Of a DNA stretch of 64,000 nt, positions 61,786-64,000 are shown one piece after another. The first letter of the stretch is position 1; every line of letters begins with the position of its first letter. Where the stretch lies: assembly GCA_027625915.1 (NCBI GenBank), contig JANTQA010000032.1:15702001-15766000 (forward strand), read 5' to 3'. The notes below the pieces were generated by a model, which was not told where the DNA came from, ran no database searches, and saw only the letters and a program-made list of their open reading frames with translations. A program made the translations under genes and the position numbers. This DNA comes from Anaeramoeba flamelloides (taxonomy: Eukaryota; Metamonada; Anaeramoebidae).

Positions 61786-62730
61786 TAAACCGAAAAAAGA
61801 AAAAAAAATATTGGGGAGTTAGTGGTATAAAAAGTTTGAAGATACACAATCAAATTTATTTCTCTTGGGTTTTGCTGTTGATTGGAAAATTAAAAGATCA
61901 AATTTTTCATTCTGCTTTCCAAAAAAATATATCTTCCAAGAAATAAAATGTTAATCAAACCCCCAAATTCTAAAATTTAAATTAATCATTTAAGCTGATT
62001 TTACGAATTAAAATTTTTAAAATTTCACCTGATTTAAAAACCATGTTTTTGAAAAGTTGAATGAAAATTATATTTCATTATTTTGTCAACAAATAATATG
62101 TTTATTTAAAGTTATCAATTTAAATCAAATAGAAAGACATTTTTTAGAATTTTTACTTTTTTACTTTATAATCTTACATTCTTTGATTTTTTTATTTTTA
62201 ACCCCTATAATATATAAAACGGGGGGTTCCGAGATGTATGATGTGATTTTTATTTTGATGCTGAGTTATTAGATATGAAATTCCTTTTAAATAATAATAT
62301 TTATAAATGAATTGGCTTCGTTATCAATGCGACAAAAATTAAAGTCGATTGAAAATGGGCAATAAAATTAATTTGTCTTATACTATTTGTTTGAAAATAA
62401 ATGAAATAAAATTTACATTAGGATTTCTAAAAAAAGGGAGTTGCAAAATCCTCTAACATTTCAAATTTTAATTCTTAAAATCAGATTAAATAATGTATTT
62501 CCGTCTTTTGGAATTAGGGGTTTTGATAACCATTTTTTTAATTCCCGTGGTGGTATATTTTTTTTATACAAAGTTGAATGAAAATAAAATCTTATTAGAA
62601 TGCAATTAACCGGATGATTGAAATAATTCTAAAAAATCTATAATAAATATCATTGAAAGATAAATTATGACAATCTTTGCTACAGTGGTGGAAATAACCC
62701 GTTCAGACAACCTTTAACCCATTACAAAAA

Positions 62731-62733
<3 letters not shown>

Positions 62734-62769
<36 letters not shown>
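62734..62769. repeat. (TA)n microsatellite
   Basis: About 17 TA units without interruption. Confidence 0.95.
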
Positions 62770-62772
<3 letters not shown>

Positions 62773-63229
62773 GACTTGTGTATTTGGGGATAGGAAAATA
62801 CACATATCTTCTTGGTTCTTATTTAAATTGGCTTTAGGGGCTAGATATTTGATTAATTTAAATGACTCAATAATATTAAATGCCCTTTTTTCTAAAATTT
62901 CGACATATTTACAAAATTTCTGAGATTAAATGATTTTTTATTTAAAATTGAAAAAAAAAAATGAAATTTAATCATTTTTTTGTCAAAAAAGTATATTTAA
63001 ATCTTTCAAAATCTTCATAATTCTTTTTTAAAATTAATTTAAAGAACCCCATTTCTTGCTTATATACTGTTGTCATCCCATTGATTTGTTTCTTTTATTC
63101 CCACGTTCAGTTAATATTTTCCACATGAGTTAAATTTTAGTAATGGACTAAAATAAAAAACGTGCATTATTTTCACCACAGTAAAGATCAAAATCAAAAA
63201 TTGCCATTTTTAAATATTTTGTTTTTTGA

Positions 63230-63988
63230 ATTACTTTACTCAAACTATAGAATGGAAATTCAAAATATGTTTTAATTGGTTGCAAATTATATTAGTACAC
63301 CATGACTCGGGTAACTCTAAAAAATCTATTATAAATCTTAGGGCACAATAGATTATTACATTTTTTTCTCATGAACACTATAACAAAATTTTATTTTGTG
63401 AAATTATTTATAAATTCCTTTTTCAAATCAAAAAAAAGAAACTGAAAATATTAATATTAAGTTGTTTATAAATTCAGATTTAGAACTTCCAAAAGAAACT
63501 AATATTGTCAGATTTTTTATTTTCAAAATTTACTCAATAATCATCAAAACAAAACCCGAAAGACTGGTTATTTTTGTTTACTTTTGATAAAGATACTTGT
63601 AGCATCAATATATTCCATGTTTTAAAAAATAATTTGCTAAAAAGAATGTATTCGTTAATTATTTAATTTTTAAAAAAAAATTGATTTAATAGTTACCCAT
63701 TTACCTTAAGTGGAAAATTAAAGAAAGACCCTTCCCAACATTGAAATCGGCAATACTGGTGGTTCAAACTTTAAATTTGTATAAAAGTGTAGATTTTTCT
63801 ACTAAAATTGTATGGATTTTTTACTTAATCAAAGGATTTTTTTCTATTGATAAGGATCAACAAATAATACTATTTTCCTAAACGATAATTTTAGTTCGTT
63901 AGAACTATAGAGAGGTAATGAGATTTACAGTCAATAATAACATACTCTAATTTTAGACTAATTGGTAGTAGGCATAAATCCCTTAATA
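63230..63988. mobile_element. TIR element family, copy C
   Basis: Colinear with copy B: left terminal repeat with 'attagtacaccatgactcgggtaactctaaaaaatctattataaatc', core 'gaacttccaaaagaaacta' and 'tactcaataatcatc', and right terminal repeat 'caataataacatactctaattttag...taccaatt'-inverse, ending near 'aaatcccttaata'. The length of about 760 bases agrees with copies A and B. No open frame. Confidence 0.6.
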
Positions 63989-64000
63989 GACAAATATCAG

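Larger units (their letters stand above)
59616..63229. other. AT-rich intergenic stretch
   Basis: No convincing gene. It holds MITE copy 12, a C10 run near 60011, long A and T tracts and a (TA)n microsatellite. The frames at 60788 and 62057 are hydrophobic and AT-driven, and I do not recognise them. Confidence 0.5.

Overview
This is a very AT-rich window of nuclear DNA from a unicellular eukaryote. Genes are split by spliceosomal introns of roughly 80 to 830 bp, most under 350 bp. Every intron I could place starts with GTA and ends with AG after a T- or A-rich tract. The standard code fits, with TAA as the stop of the genes checked. The protein set (WAVE-complex CYFIP, a Hook-like coiled-coil protein, BLOC-1 subunit 2, Sel1, ankyrin and BTB proteins, ubiquitin-L40) would suit a free-living amoeboid or flagellate protist. 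An Anaeramoeba-like lineage is my guess from style alone, not a demonstrated assignment.

Layout: 2.2-3.3 kb, an intact Sel1-repeat gene (+). 4.2-7.1 kb, a decayed LINE (-) carrying other insertions; a second piece of the same family lies at 10.2-10.6 kb. 7.9-9.7 kb, a Sel1-ankyrin-BTB-BTB gene (+) with no visible 5' end. 9.7-16.7 kb, gene-poor. 16.7-18.6 kb, a single-exon BTB-BACK gene (+) fused to a glutamine-amidotransferase-like domain. 18.6-26.2 kb, no convincing gene. 26.2-28.2 kb, a three-exon Hook-like gene (+). 28.6-32 kb, repeats. 32.3-33.1 kb, BLOC1S2 (-). 33.4-36 kb, two inverted copies of a TIR element. 38.75-44.96 kb, CYFIP (-) in eight exons. 46.56-47.11 kb, ubiquitin-L40 (+). 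49.8-61.8 kb, a cluster of about 197-bp palindromic MITEs. 55.2-56.2 kb, a ZIP-family metal transporter (+). 56.7-59.6 kb, a transposase-like relic pierced by three of the MITEs and one larger hairpin element. 63.2-64 kb, another TIR-element copy.

The host genes are not an operon. CYFIP (actin nucleation through WAVE), the Hook-like protein (microtubule cargo linkage) and BLOC1S2 (endolysosomal sorting) all concern cytoskeleton and membrane traffic. Ubiquitin-L40 supplies ubiquitin and a 60S protein, and the ZIP protein imports zinc or a similar metal. The most unusual items are the BTB-BACK-amidotransferase-like fusion, the CYFIP with lysine-rich additions, and the layered palindromic mobile elements, including MITEs whose TA-CAGTCAG ends also fit the consensus of ciliate eliminated sequences.
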